Translations under genes and position numbers: made by a program
Part shown: positions 9,205 through 18,163 of the stretch, in pieces
Position numbering within the stretch: the stretch's first letter is position 1
Layout of the letters: each line of letters begins with the position of its first letter
DNA from: Sva-07 sp963717385
GTDB taxonomy: Bacteria > Actinomycetota > Acidimicrobiia > Acidimicrobiales > Ilumatobacteraceae
Assembly: GCA_963717385.1 (NCBI GenBank)
Contig: CAVQWE010000017.1
Span: forward strand, 103,785-167,784
Reading direction: 5' to 3'
DNA length: 64,000 nucleotides
The notes under the pieces: generated by a model
Database searches by the model: none
The model's input: the letters and a program-made list of their open reading frames with translations, nothing else
Told to the model about the DNA's origin: nothing

Positions 9205-10607
9205 GTCAACACCTCGTCGGCATCGTCGGAGTCGGAGTCGGAGAGCGTGTCGAGGATCGCTCGTATGTCGTCGGTGGTGGTGCGGGGGTTGACGATGCAG
9301 AACCTGAGCACGACCTCGCCGTGCCAGGCGGTCGGTACGACGAACGATCGGCCGGCGGCGAGTTCCCTGTCGCTCCACGACTGGTACTGCTCGGCGGTCC
9401 AACCAACCCGACGGAACAGCACCACCGACAGCTCGGGCTCGAACAACAACTCGGTGACCGGACACTCGTCGATCAGCGCGGCGGCGAGTCGGGCGGTCGA
9501 CAGCGTGGTCTCGACCGCTTCGGTGTACGCATCGGTGCCGTAGGTGGCGAGGCTGAACCACAGCGGCAGGCCGCGGGCACGCCGCGACAGGTGGTGGGCG
9601 TAGTCGCTGGCGTTCCACGGTTCGTCGCTTGCGTCATGCAGCACGTCGAGATACTCCGCATGCTGGGTGTGCGCAGCCCGAGCGACGATCGGATCGCGGT
9701 AGAGCAAGGCGCACGAGTCGAATGGAGCGAAGAGCCACTTGTGGGGGTCGACGATGAAACTGTCGGCCCGTTCGATGCCGGCGAAACGATCACGCACGCT
9801 CGGTGCCACCAGCGCAGCTCCGCCGTACGCGCCGTCGACGTGGAACCAGGTGTCGAGGTCGCCGGCAACAGCGGCGGCGCCGGCGAGATCGTCGATCACC
9901 CCTGCGTTCGTTGTTCCGGACGTGGCGACGACGGCGAACAGTCGGGCCAGGTCGGCATCATCGAGCGCGTCGACCGTGTGGCGCAGTGCCGTAGCGACCA
10001 GACGGCCCGAGTCGTCGGCAGGCACCTCGATGACGTCGGCGTCCATCGCTCGCGCAGCCTGCAGAATCGACGAGTGCGCGCCCGCCGAGGCGACGATCAA
10101 CCCACGAGTGCGGTCGTGGGCGCCGTCTGCTCGTTGCCGCCACCGCCAGCGGGCGGCGATCAACGCACTGAGGTTGCCAGCGGTGCCGCCGCTCACGAAC
10201 ACACCACCGGCGCCGGCGGGCAGACCCACGAGATCGGCGATCCAGCGAAGCGCCTCGTTCTCGGCGTAGATGGCGCCGGCACCTTCGAGCCACGATCCGG
10301 CGTACACGCTCGACGCGCCCACCACCAGGTCGAACAGCATCGACGCCTCGGTCGGCGCGGCCGGCACGAACGACAAGAACCGTGGATGATCGACCGAGAT
10401 GCACGCCGGTGCGAGCACCTCTTCGAAGATCCTGAGCGCTTCGAGCCCACCGATCCCGTTCGAGGTGATCGTCGCACCGCAGGCCTCACGCAACTCGTCG
10501 GGGCTGCGTGGGTGGTCGAGCGGCGGCGGATCGAGGCGCATCCGTTCGACCGAGTAGCGACCGATCGCAGCGGTCAGTTCCTCGATGGCCCGATCATGAG
10601 AGTGCAC
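9201..10607 (-). CDS. Pyridoxal-phosphate-dependent group II decarboxylase
   Basis: 468 residues, aromatic-L-amino-acid/diaminobutyrate/glutamate decarboxylase superfamily. The PLP lysine is Lys290 in VDPHKWLF. Asp258 in HVDGAYGG binds the pyridine nitrogen, and His178 in AGAHSS is the ring-stacking residue. GTG start at 10607. It is coupled to the downstream amidohydrolase through a 4-nt overlap, which suggests one pathway; the product amine is not predictable. Confidence 0.88.
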   Translation of the reverse strand: MHSHDRAIEELTAAIGRYSVERMRLDPPPLDHPRSPDELREACGATITSNGIGGLEALRIFEEVLAPACISVDHPRFLSFVPAAPTEASMLFDLVVGASSVYAGSWLEGAGAIYAENEALRWIADLVGLPAGAGGVFVSGGTAGNLSALIAARWRWRQRADGAHDRTRGLIVASAGAHSSILQAARAMDADVIEVPADDSGRLVATALRHTVDALDDADLARLFAVVATSGTTNAGVIDDLAGAAAVAGDLDTWFHVDGAYGGAALVAPSVRDRFAGIERADSFIVDPHKWLFAPFDSCALLYRDPIVARAAHTQHAEYLDVLHDASDEPWNASDYAHHLSRRARGLPLWFSLATYGTDAYTEAVETTLSTARLAAALIDECPVTELLFEPELSVVLFRRVGWTAEQYQSWSDRELAAGRSFVVPTAWHGEVVLRFCIVNPRTTTDDIRAILDTLSDSDSDDADEVLT

Positions 10608-10667
10608 TGCATCAGTGTGCCAGCATCACGCCTCGGCTCTGAGCCGTCTTGTCAGACCACAGTGTGA

Positions 10668-10823
10668 TCAGTCGGGGAGATCGAGGAGTTCGTTGTCTTC
10701 GAAGCGATGGCGACCATCGCGGTAGAAGACCTCGCCGATGATCGCCGAGGCGACGGCACCGCTCATGATCACCACGACGGGGATCAGGAACAGGACGATC
10801 ACGATGGCGATGGCACCTGGCAT
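10668..10823 (-). CDS. Small single-pass membrane protein, 51 residues
   Basis: The frame opens with a hydrophobic helix (MPGAIAIVIVLFLIPVVVIM, residues 1-20) that continues to about residue 30. A short charged tail ends in NELLDLPD. No family is recognised. Its start is 5 nt after the tag stop on the same strand, so it looks like the last gene of the ridA-tag unit. Confidence 0.6.
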   Translation of the reverse strand: MPGAIAIVIVLFLIPVVVIMSGAVASAIIGEVFYRDGRHRFEDNELLDLPD

Positions 10824-10827
10824 GTCG

Positions 10828-11412
10828 TCAGGATACTGCGCCGACCTGCCGGTGGCGAAAGCAGGTCGTGATGTGATCGTTGACCATCCCGGTGGCCTGC
10901 ATGAACGCGTAACAGATGGTCGGCCCGACGAAGCTGAACCCGCGTCGCTTCAGGTCACTGCTCATCAGGCGAGAACGATCGGTCTCCGCCGGCACCGACG
11001 ACATGTCCGGCCACGCATTCTCGATGACCTGCCCGTCGGTGAAGCTCCACAGGTGGCCGACCGGGTCGTCGAGGTCGAGCCAGGCCTGCGCGTTGCGAAT
11101 CGAGGCCACCACCTTCGCCCGGTTGCGCACGATGCCCTCGTCGGCCAGCAGCCGTGCGACATCCGCATCGCCGTAGCGGGCGATCACTGCCGGGTCGAAG
11201 CCGCTGTAGGCACGTCGATACCCCTCGAGCTTGCGCAGAATGGTGGACCACGACAGCCCGGCCTGCGCCCCTTCGAGGATCAAGAACTCGAAGAGCACCA
11301 ACGGATCGCGTTGAGCAACACCCCAGATCTCGTCGTGATAGCGAAGGTAGGCATCGCCGATGCCGGGTCCGCCGGTGAGCGCCCAATCGCAACGCCCGAG
11401 CGGGTCGCTCAC
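10828..11412 (-). CDS. tag: DNA-3-methyladenine glycosylase I
   Basis: 194 residues, cytosolic base-excision enzyme that removes 3-methyladenine from alkylated DNA. Family signatures are CDWA near the N-terminus, YHDEIWGV, EGAQAGLSWSTILRKLEGYR, the FVGPTICYAFMQATGMVNDH block and a C-terminal CFRH zinc-ligand segment. The ATG overlaps the RidA stop by 4 nt (ATGA). Confidence 0.92.
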   Translation of the reverse strand: MSDPLGRCDWALTGGPGIGDAYLRYHDEIWGVAQRDPLVLFEFLILEGAQAGLSWSTILRKLEGYRRAYSGFDPAVIARYGDADVARLLADEGIVRNRAKVVASIRNAQAWLDLDDPVGHLWSFTDGQVIENAWPDMSSVPAETDRSRLMSSDLKRRGFSFVGPTICYAFMQATGMVNDHITTCFRHRQVGAVS

Positions 11413-11762
11413 CCCTGCGGCACGTACGCCCAGGCCTCGACCTCGACGAGGAAGTTGCCAGGCAGTCCGGCAACGCCGACCGTGGACCGAGCCGGTCGAT
11501 GAGCCCCGAGGGCGTCAGCGTAGGCCTCGTTGAACGCCGCGAAGTTCTCCATGTCGGTCAGGAAGCAGGTGGTCTTGACGACATCGGCCAGCGTCGCTCC
11601 GACGGTGGCGAGCTGCGCGGCGACGTTCGCCATGGTCTGGGTGGTCTCGGCGCGCACCCCACCGTCGACCTTCACACCATCGAGCATGCCTCCTTGGCCT
11701 GACACGATGACGAAATCGCCGGCGCGGACGACGGGGGTGTAGGGACCAAGCGGCTTGCTCAT
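11409..11762 (-). CDS. RidA/YjgF/YER057c family deaminase
   Basis: 117 residues, the normal length for RidA-type trimeric enzymes, which hydrolyse reactive enamine/imine intermediates made by PLP enzymes. Seen: GPYTPVVRAGDFVIVSGQ, FLTDMENFAAFNEAY, and ARSTVGVAGLPGNFLVEVEA. The Arg in PARSTV is the residue that contacts the substrate carboxylate. First gene of a three-gene unit with tag and the small membrane protein. Confidence 0.88.
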   Translation of the reverse strand: MSKPLGPYTPVVRAGDFVIVSGQGGMLDGVKVDGGVRAETTQTMANVAAQLATVGATLADVVKTTCFLTDMENFAAFNEAYADALGAHRPARSTVGVAGLPGNFLVEVEAWAYVPQG

Positions 11763-11828
11763 GGCGCCAACGGTAGCCGCAGTGCGGCGACCAACAGCCC
11801 CTCTGGCCCACCGGTATCGTCGTAGGAG

Positions 11829-12731
11829 ATGTCTCCCACGCCTGACCGTCAGCCGTTCCAGATCTCCCGTCGCGGGTTCGTTGTGGGAATCGCCGCCACC
11901 GGCGTCCTCGCCGCCTGCGGCTCCGGTGACGACGACTCGTCCGACTCGTCCGATCCGGCCACATCCGAGCTCACCTTCGGCCCCTTCGTGCTCGCCCAGC
12001 GCTTTCCCCAAGACGTGCAGGAGCCGGGTCTACAGCGCCTGCCGATCAGCCTCGCCAACGCTGACGGCCGGATCATCTCCGATGGCCCCGACACACTGCG
12101 CGCGCAGGTCGACGACGCAGACGGCAACTCGCTCGGCCTCAACATCTCGACCACGCGCCGCGACCTCGAGTCCGGCCCGTACTACAGCTTTCGAGTGCCG
12201 ATCGAGACCCCGGGGATCTACTACCTGCTCGTCGAGGGCGGCCCTGAGGGAGGCGCTGCGTTCCAGGTGATGGAGCCGGGTTCGGTGGCGGTGCCCGGCC
12301 CGGGCGACCCGATGCCCCCGTTCGATACACCGACCGTCGACGATGCACGCGGCGTGGATCCGATCTGCACCCGAACGCCCGATCCCTGCCCGTTCCACGA
12401 CGTCACGCTCACCGAGGCACTGCTGGCCGGCAAGCCGGTTGCCTACCTGGTCGGCACTCCGGCGTTCTGCCAGACGGGCACGTGCGCACCTGCGCTCGAA
12501 TCGATGATCTCCGTGCAGGACCGCTTCGGCGACACCTTCACCTGGGTGCACGCCGAGGTCTACACCGACAACACCGCGACCATTCCCACCGATGCGGTGG
12601 CCGCAGCAGATCTCAGTTTCGAGCCGGCCCTGTTCCTGATCGACACCGATGGCGCAGTGATCGAGCGCCTCGACGCTGTGTGGGACGAGAGCGAACTCGT
12701 CGAAGCGCTCGAGCGCGCTGCGCTGGCCTGA
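11829..12731 (+). CDS. Tat-exported lipoprotein with thioredoxin-like C-terminal domain
   Basis: 300 residues. The twin-arginine motif SRRGFVVG (residues 13-20) precedes a lipobox (LAACG), then a Ser/Asp linker. Residues about 45-150 form a beta-rich domain. The C-terminal half (about 165-300) has thioredoxin-fold features: AYLVGTPAFCQTGTC, LSFEPALFLIDTDG (the cis-proline region reads EPALF) and a terminal helix. The two cysteines of FCQTGTC are spaced CxxxC, so this is not a standard disulfide reductase. Function unknown. Confidence 0.72.
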   Translation: MSPTPDRQPFQISRRGFVVGIAATGVLAACGSGDDDSSDSSDPATSELTFGPFVLAQRFPQDVQEPGLQRLPISLANADGRIISDGPDTLRAQVDDADGNSLGLNISTTRRDLESGPYYSFRVPIETPGIYYLLVEGGPEGGAAFQVMEPGSVAVPGPGDPMPPFDTPTVDDARGVDPICTRTPDPCPFHDVTLTEALLAGKPVAYLVGTPAFCQTGTCAPALESMISVQDRFGDTFTWVHAEVYTDNTATIPTDAVAAADLSFEPALFLIDTDGAVIERLDAVWDESELVEALERAALA

Positions 12732-12742
12732 TCAGCAACGAT

Positions 12743-13072
12743 TCAGGAGAAGCTGGAGCCGCAGCCGCACGTGCGCGACGCGTTCGGGTTCGTGATGGCG
12801 AAACCCGACTGGTCGAGGCCGTCTTTGTAGTCGAGCGTCGCGCCTTCGAGCAGCTGCGCCGACGCCGGGTCGACAACGACCTTGACGATCCCGTCGTCTC
12901 CGTAGGTCGCCTGGTTGTCGTCGGCAGCGATGTCGCCGTCGAAGAACATCTCGTACGAGAACCCGCTGCAGCCACCCGGTCGGACAGCGACGCGAAGCGC
13001 CAGATCCTCGGCGCCTTCGTCGGCGAGCAACTGTCGAACTTTGACGGCAGCAGTGTCGGTGAGCGTGATCAT
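12743..13072 (-). CDS. erpA: A-type iron-sulfur carrier (ErpA/IscA/SufA family)
   Basis: 109 residues. The three cluster ligands are in place: Cys35 (RPGGCSGFSYEM), and Cys102 and Cys104 (RTCGCGSSFS). It carries and transfers [2Fe-2S]/[4Fe-4S] clusters to apoproteins. An AGGAGGT ribosome site precedes the start. It lies 30 nt downstream of the SufR-like regulator on the same strand, and an Mrp-type cluster carrier is divergent, so this is an Fe-S trafficking locus. Confidence 0.92.
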   Translation of the reverse strand: MITLTDTAAVKVRQLLADEGAEDLALRVAVRPGGCSGFSYEMFFDGDIAADDNQATYGDDGIVKVVVDPASAQLLEGATLDYKDGLDQSGFAITNPNASRTCGCGSSFS

Positions 13073-13102
13073 TCGGAACCTCCTGGTTGCAGATGTTTCA
13101 AT

Positions 13103-13783
13103 TTAGCGCGAAGCCACCGTGACACGACACGGTGTACGACTGGTGAGCGTGCAGAACTCTTCGACCTCGGCGTCACCCATCTGGGCGACGAACCCGGCCA
13201 CGAGGCCGCGATGCAACCCGCAGACGAGTTCGGGGTGTTGTTCGGCGAGTTCGGCGAACGGGCAATGACCGAACGCGACGACGGCCGCATCGGGGTCGCC
13301 GGCGACGTCGCTGACCACCGGGTCGAAGCCGAGCCGGTCGAGATCGGACACGACCGCTTCGAGCGTCGAGGGAGCCTGTTCGTAGGGCATGGCTCGTGCG
13401 ACGCCCTCGCTGCGCCCGACCGCTTCGGCGTCGTCACCGCTGGCGCGCAGGCGTGCCGCCATCGCCAAGACCATGCGTGCGAGCACCGGCATGGTGGGCG
13501 GTTCGAGACCGAGCGACGGGGCGTTGGCGGCGATCGAGTACCGGTGCTGCGGCCGGCCGACATCGCCACGTCCACCGACCTCGACTTCGAGCAGCCCGGC
13601 CTCACGCATGCGCTCGAGATGAGGGCGCACCGTGTTGGGGTGCAGGTCGAGCGACTCGGAGATGTCGGAGGTCGCCAAGGGCTGCGACGACCGTGCCAGT
13701 TCGAGATAGATCGCATACCGCGTGTTGTCGCCCAGTGCCTTGAGCAGGTCGAGCTGCGGCGGGGTGCGGGTGTCGCGATCCAC
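13103..13783 (-). CDS. sufR: SufR-like Fe-S-sensing transcriptional regulator
   Basis: 226 residues. The N-terminal winged helix (about 10-80) contains LDLLKALGDNTRYAIYLELA and LHPNTVRPHLERMREAGLL. The C-terminal domain carries Cys174 (GHCPF), Cys188 (LVCGLH), Cys211 and Cys219, the arrangement expected for the cluster-binding region of SufR, which represses suf genes when its cluster is loaded. It is co-directional with erpA and divergent from mrp, with only 31 bp between the divergent starts, so it could control both directions. Confidence 0.8.
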   Translation of the reverse strand: MDRDTRTPPQLDLLKALGDNTRYAIYLELARSSQPLATSDISESLDLHPNTVRPHLERMREAGLLEVEVGGRGDVGRPQHRYSIAANAPSLGLEPPTMPVLARMVLAMAARLRASGDDAEAVGRSEGVARAMPYEQAPSTLEAVVSDLDRLGFDPVVSDVAGDPDAAVVAFGHCPFAELAEQHPELVCGLHRGLVAGFVAQMGDAEVEEFCTLTSRTPCRVTVASR

Positions 13784-13814
13784 GTCCGGAGATTACACGG
13801 TTTTGGCCGGTAAA
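13784..13814. promoter_or_regulatory. Short sufR/mrp divergent spacer with inverted repeat
   Basis: The 31-bp spacer contains the imperfect inverted repeat TTTT-GGCCGGT-AAAA running into the mrp start. It is the natural place for a SufR operator acting on both genes. Binding is inferred from position only. Confidence 0.35.
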
Positions 13815-15032
13815 ATGCCAGACATGCCCGCCGACACCACCGCAACCGTGTCCGCTCCGCCCACCGTCGGCGAGGTGATGGAAGCGCTCGGCAGCGTGAT
13901 CGATCCCGAACTCGGCGCCGACATCGTCACCCTCGGCATGGTGCCGTCGGTCGACATCTCCACCGACGGGGTCGTCACCGTCGGGGTCAAGCTCACGATC
14001 AGGGGATGCCCCTTGCGGGCGGAGATCAAGCGCGAAGTCGAAGCCAAGGTGTCGGTGCACCCTGGGGTCACCGACGTCAAGATCTCCTGGGGCGAGATGA
14101 ACGCCGACGAACGCACCGAGGTGATGACCAAGGCCCGCTGGAACGCCCGCCAGAACGCTCCCGACACCGAGATCCCGCTGACGTGCAAGGTGCTGGCGAT
14201 CGCCAGCGGCAAGGGCGGCGTCGGCAAGAGCTCGGTCACGGTCAATCTGGCCGCTGCCCTCGCCCGAGCCGGCCACACGGTCGGGGTCCTCGACGCCGAC
14301 ATCTGGGGCTTCTCGGTGCCCCGCCTGCTCGGCATCTCCGACCGGATGGAAGCCCACAAGGTCGAGGGTTCCGACAAACCGAAAATCGTGCCGAACGAGC
14401 GCTCCGTCGGCGACGGGATCCTCAAGGTGGTCTCGACCGGGTTCCTCGTCGACGAGGACACCGCCCTGATGTGGCGCGGCCTGATGCTCACCAAAGCGGT
14501 CGAACAGTTCCTCCGCGATGTGCAGTGGGGCGAGCTCGACTACCTGCTGATCGACATGCCACCCGGCACCGGCGACGTGCAGATGGGACTCGCCCGGATG
14601 CTGCCCAACACCGAGTTGATCGTGGTCACCACCCCAGCACTCGCCGCGCAGAAGGTCGCCCAGCGCGCCGCCGACATGGCGCAGCGCAGCTTCCTCAAGG
14701 TGATCGGCGTGATCGAGAACATGAGCGCCTTCACCTGCGACCACGGCGAGTCGTATGCCCTGTTCGGCTCCGGAGGTGGCACGGCGCTCGCCGAGGCAAT
14801 CGACGCACCGCTGCTCGGCAAGGTGCCACTCGAAGCAGCTGTAGCTGCAGGTGGCGACGCTGGCGAACCGGTGTCGCTCGACGGCACCGGCGCAGCCGCC
14901 GACGAGTTCCGTTCGATCGCCGAGCAGATCCTCACCACGATCGCACCCCCGGCCCCGCCCGCCGATGTCGACATGGCCGGGTGCACCGCCCACGACTACG
15001 AAGCAGTCACCGCCGTCAGCGTCACCCGCTGA
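13815..15032 (+). CDS. mrp: Mrp/NBP35-family Fe-S cluster carrier ATPase
   Basis: 405 residues. An N-terminal MIP18/DUF59 domain (about 15-110; TVGEVMEALGSVIDPELGAD, TIRGCPL) is followed by a deviant-Walker P-loop ATPase, SGKGGVGKSS at 131-140, with DMPPGTGD as switch/Walker B. Where most Mrp proteins have CxxC, this one reads TCDHG with a single cysteine, so cluster binding would need a different ligand set or the dimer. Starts at ATG 13815 or 13824. Opposite strand to sufR-erpA; acts in cytosolic cluster delivery. Confidence 0.9.
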   Translation: MPDMPADTTATVSAPPTVGEVMEALGSVIDPELGADIVTLGMVPSVDISTDGVVTVGVKLTIRGCPLRAEIKREVEAKVSVHPGVTDVKISWGEMNADERTEVMTKARWNARQNAPDTEIPLTCKVLAIASGKGGVGKSSVTVNLAAALARAGHTVGVLDADIWGFSVPRLLGISDRMEAHKVEGSDKPKIVPNERSVGDGILKVVSTGFLVDEDTALMWRGLMLTKAVEQFLRDVQWGELDYLLIDMPPGTGDVQMGLARMLPNTELIVVTTPALAAQKVAQRAADMAQRSFLKVIGVIENMSAFTCDHGESYALFGSGGGTALAEAIDAPLLGKVPLEAAVAAGGDAGEPVSLDGTGAAADEFRSIAEQILTTIAPPAPPADVDMAGCTAHDYEAVTAVSVTR

Positions 15033-15918
15033 CCCGTAACGATTGGTGTCAGACACATCTCGAACGTCACAACGTCGTCGTAGTCGGCGTCGCCGGGCAT
15101 GGCGACTGCCGACGATGCGCCCATCGGAGGTCGCGGCGGATCTTCGGCAGGATGCACGGAGGCCGCTCGATGGCGGCACCGGCGGCCAACGCCGCTGCCG
15201 CCGTTGCGTGCGGTTCGAGGAACCGAAGATTGGCCATCGTCGGCGGCATCATCATCAGCTCGCCGTCCGCCTGCATCCGCAGTGCGTCGGCGGGCGAACC
15301 CACAGACTGTCGACGGTTTCCTTGTCGTCGTGCAATGGCACCTGGTCGAGTCGGCATCTCGGCGAGGAAGAAGCGGGTGTCGAATCGGCGCTGCTCGCCG
15401 ATCGGCGTGATCCAGTGGTCGACGTAGTGCGTGGTCGACAGATCGAGCACCAGATCGTCGCGGCGGCACAGGGCCACCAACGACAGCGAGCTGTCGTGGT
15501 CGTGGATCTCGTAGCGATCCTCGTTGCGCAGCACCAGCGGGCCACCGTCGCGTCGTTCGGCCAGCAGCACACCGGCTTCTTCGAAACACTCACGCACGGC
15601 AGCGACCCAGTACGCCAGCCCCCCATGGTCGATGCCCAGCTGCTCGCTCGCTGCGGCATCGTCGAGCCCACGACAGAACGGGGCGATGTCGTCGGCGCCG
15701 TCGACGCCGTCGACTCGACCGCCCGGAAAGACATACATGCCGGCACCGAAGACGGCATTGGCAGTGCGGCGCAGCATGAAGACCTCGACGCCGGGCTCTC
15801 CGTCGATGGCATCACGCACCAGCATCACCGTCGCTGCCGGCTTCACGGGGACGAGCTCCGGGTCGATCGGCGCAGTGGTCGACGCGGTGGTCGCAGGGTT
15901 GGTCGACGAGGAGGTCAT
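14996..15918 (-). CDS. NUDIX hydrolase, broken by four single-base frame shifts
   Basis: About 300 residues if read across the breaks. The NUDIX box is clear: VFPGGRVDG followed by AAVRECFEEAGVLL, with the RE-EE metal-binding pattern. The C-terminal part is split over three frames. An extra base near 15350 leads into DQVPLHDDKETVDSLWV, a missing base near 15293 leads into DALRMQADGELMMMPPTM, and extra bases near 15132 and 15107 lead through DGRIVG into AMPGDADYDDVV. ATG start at 15918. The last 37 bp overlap the mrp 3' end. Hydrolyses a nucleoside-diphosphate-linked compound; substrate unknown. Confidence 0.75.
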
Positions 15919-15987
15919 GCTCGGCCGACGGTAGCGAACACGATCGGTCACGTTTCGATCGGGCCGAAGAGTCCTACCGTAGAGGGC

Positions 15988-17280
15988 ATGAACCGCGTCC
16001 CGCTGACCGCACCGAACCAACCCGTTGACGTGCTCGAACACATCACACCGGGCACCCAGATCATCGTGCCGCTCGGCAACGGTGAGGCAACTGCGGTGAT
16101 GGAGCAGCTCGACGCAGCGGCCGCCGCCAACGACCCTCGGATCGACGAGGTGCGGGTGCACCAGATGCACGCCATCCACGATCGCCCGTACCTGCACGGC
16201 GAGTACGGGACCCGGCTCAAGCACATCTCGTACTTCTTGTCGCACGTGACTCGACCACACTTCGCCAGCGGTGCGATCGGATTGGTGCCGGCGCACTTCT
16301 CCGAGGTCTACGCCCTGATGCGGATGCGCACCGAGGACCCGTTGGTCGTCGCTGCAGCCTCACCGCCAGACCGCCACGGCTACTTCTCGCTGGGCGTGTC
16401 GGCCGACTACACGTCGAGCTTCATCGGCCGTGGGCGCTTCTTCCTCGAAGTCACCGACGAGATGCCCCGCACGTTCGGTCGCAACCAGGTCCACGTGTCA
16501 CAGGTGGTCGGCTGGTGCCGAAGCGACCGTCAGCTCGTCGAGGTCGCTCCAGCCAAACCCGGCGACACCGACCGGCGCATCGCCGAACTCGTCGCCGAAC
16601 GCATCCCCAACGGTGCCACCATCCAGACCGGCATCGGTGCCATCCCGAACGCGATCATGGCCTCGCTCGCCGACCACAAGGATCTCGGCGTCCACACCGA
16701 GCTGGTGTCCGACGGCGTGATCGACCTGATGGAATCGGGCGTGGTCAACGGTGTGCGCAAACGCCTCAACCGCACCAAGGTCGTGGGAACCTTCGCGCTC
16801 GGCACCCGCCGCCTCCACGAGTTCCTGCACGAGAACACCGCGATCGAGCTCCACGCCGTGCGCTACGTGAACGACCCGCGCATCATCGCCAACGAACGAA
16901 ACTTCGTGTCGATCAACGCCACGCTCACCGTCGATTTCCTCGGCCAGTGCGCCTCCGAGACGATTGCCGGGCAGTACTTCTCGTCGTCGGGCGGCCAGAA
17001 CGACTTCGCCCGCGGAGCCGTGTACTCCGAAGGCGGTCAGGGGTTCGTCGTGTCGCACTCGACCACCTCGCACGGCGCCTCGCGCATCGTGCCGCAACTC
17101 GCCGCAGGCGACGTGGTGACCACCCCGAAGAACACCGTCGACAAGATCGTGACCGAGTGGGGGGTGGCTGAACTGCGTGGACGATCGATCCGCGAGCGGA
17201 CACGGGCGCTGATTGCGGTGGCACACCCCGATCATCGTGACGAGTTGAGCGCTCAGGCCAGAGCGCTGAGCTACCTCTGA
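15988..17280 (+). CDS. Acetyl-CoA hydrolase/CoA-transferase family (4-hydroxybutyrate CoA-transferase-like)
   Basis: 430 residues in two Rossmann-like halves. The family's catalytic glutamate is probably the Glu in HTELVSDGVIDLME. Typical segments are IQTGIGAIPNAI, the GGQNDFARGAVYSEGGQG substrate loop, and TTPKNTVDKIVTEWGVAELRG. Moves CoA between short-chain acyl groups, for example acetyl-CoA to a hydroxy-acid. Start ATG 15988. The NUDIX gene is divergent and the CcdA gene is convergent 7 nt away. Confidence 0.86.
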   Translation: MNRVPLTAPNQPVDVLEHITPGTQIIVPLGNGEATAVMEQLDAAAAANDPRIDEVRVHQMHAIHDRPYLHGEYGTRLKHISYFLSHVTRPHFASGAIGLVPAHFSEVYALMRMRTEDPLVVAAASPPDRHGYFSLGVSADYTSSFIGRGRFFLEVTDEMPRTFGRNQVHVSQVVGWCRSDRQLVEVAPAKPGDTDRRIAELVAERIPNGATIQTGIGAIPNAIMASLADHKDLGVHTELVSDGVIDLMESGVVNGVRKRLNRTKVVGTFALGTRRLHEFLHENTAIELHAVRYVNDPRIIANERNFVSINATLTVDFLGQCASETIAGQYFSSSGGQNDFARGAVYSEGGQGFVVSHSTTSHGASRIVPQLAAGDVVTTPKNTVDKIVTEWGVAELRGRSIRERTRALIAVAHPDHRDELSAQARALSYL

Positions 17281-17287
17281 GCGTCGC

Positions 17288-18163
17288 TCAGGCGGTGCCG
17301 GTCGACGACGTCTCGTCGACCGGGGCGTCCGCAGCATCGATCGCTGCGTTCGGGCGTGACCAGGCGTAGATCATCGCCCCACCGACGATGGCCGCCATCA
17401 CGATGCCGACGACCTGCCAGTGGTCGGTCAGGAACACCGTGGCCTGCACTTGGCGCTCCTGCGCCCAGTCGGTGATCGGGTCGCCCTCTTCGCGGATGTC
17501 GACCCAGTAGAAGTACCAGAGCAGGTAGAGACCCGACAGCGTGACGAAGACCGCAGCGATCCGGTCGACGTACTGCAAGCTGCCTCGCAGGATCTTGAGC
17601 AGGCCGGTGTTGGCCGAGGCGAGCGCAATCGTGAGCGCACTCACCAACAATGCCATCCCGGCTCCGTAGGCCAGCATGTTGCCGACGCCGGCAGCCAGGC
17701 CGTCGTTCCGCGTGGTGCTGAACACCGTGGCGATGAACAGCCCGATCGTGCAGCCGATCGACGCCACGGCGTAGGCAATGCCGTACACGAACATGGCGCC
17801 AACGGTCTGCTTGGGTCCCTCGCCGCCAGTGTCGAGCCGAGGAGTCATGAACGGCAACTTGTAGCCGAACAGCATGGCGACGCCGAGTACCAGCAGGGCC
17901 ACGCCGATGCCACCGGTTGCATATTTGGCGTTCTCGTTGATCCAGTTGGTGAAGTTGTACGAGATGATTCCCGCCACCAGAGAACACCGACAGGAAACCG
18001 GTCGACACCGCTCGCTCACGATCACGGCGCGACGCATGGTGGCCCGTTGCGTACCCGGCATCGTGCCCTGGAGCCGAGGAAGTACATCAGGTAGGTCGGC
18101 AACAGGATGAACCCGCACGGGATTCACCGCAGCCACCATCCCGCGGATGAACGACAGGCTCAT
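17288..18163 (-). CDS. ccdA: CcdA/DsbD-like membrane thiol-electron carrier, four compensating frame breaks
   Basis: About 290 residues with six or more hydrophobic helices, passing reducing power across the membrane to an extracytoplasmic thioredoxin. Reading around an extra G near 18119 restores the family start NPCGFILLPTYLMYFLGL. A missing base near 18073, a missing base near 18017 and an extra T near 17978 complete the repair. From there to the end the frame is clean (SYNFTNWINENAKYATGG, FVYGIAYAVASIGCTIGLF). The insertions and deletions cancel. The ATG overlaps the TlpA stop (ATGA), so the pair is coupled. Confidence 0.78.
   Translation of the reverse strand: MSLSFIRGMVAAVNPVRVHPVADLPDVLPRLQGTMPGTQRATMRRAVIVSERCRPVSCRCSLVAGIISYNFTNWINENAKYATGGIGVALLVLGVAMLFGYKLPFMTPRLDTGGEGPKQTVGAMFVYGIAYAVASIGCTIGLFIATVFSTTRNDGLAAGVGNMLAYGAGMALLVSALTIALASANTGLLKILRGSLQYVDRIAAVFVTLSGLYLLWYFYWVDIREEGDPITDWAQERQVQATVFLTDHWQVVGIVMAAIVGGAMIYAWSRPNAAIDAADAPVDETSSTGTA

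Noticed and set aside
14996..18163. Treating the NUDIX, TlpA and CcdA genes as decayed pseudogenes
   Set aside because: The breaks are isolated single-base indels with family sequence resuming immediately, the same pattern that hits essential genes such as serS, so sequence error is more likely.
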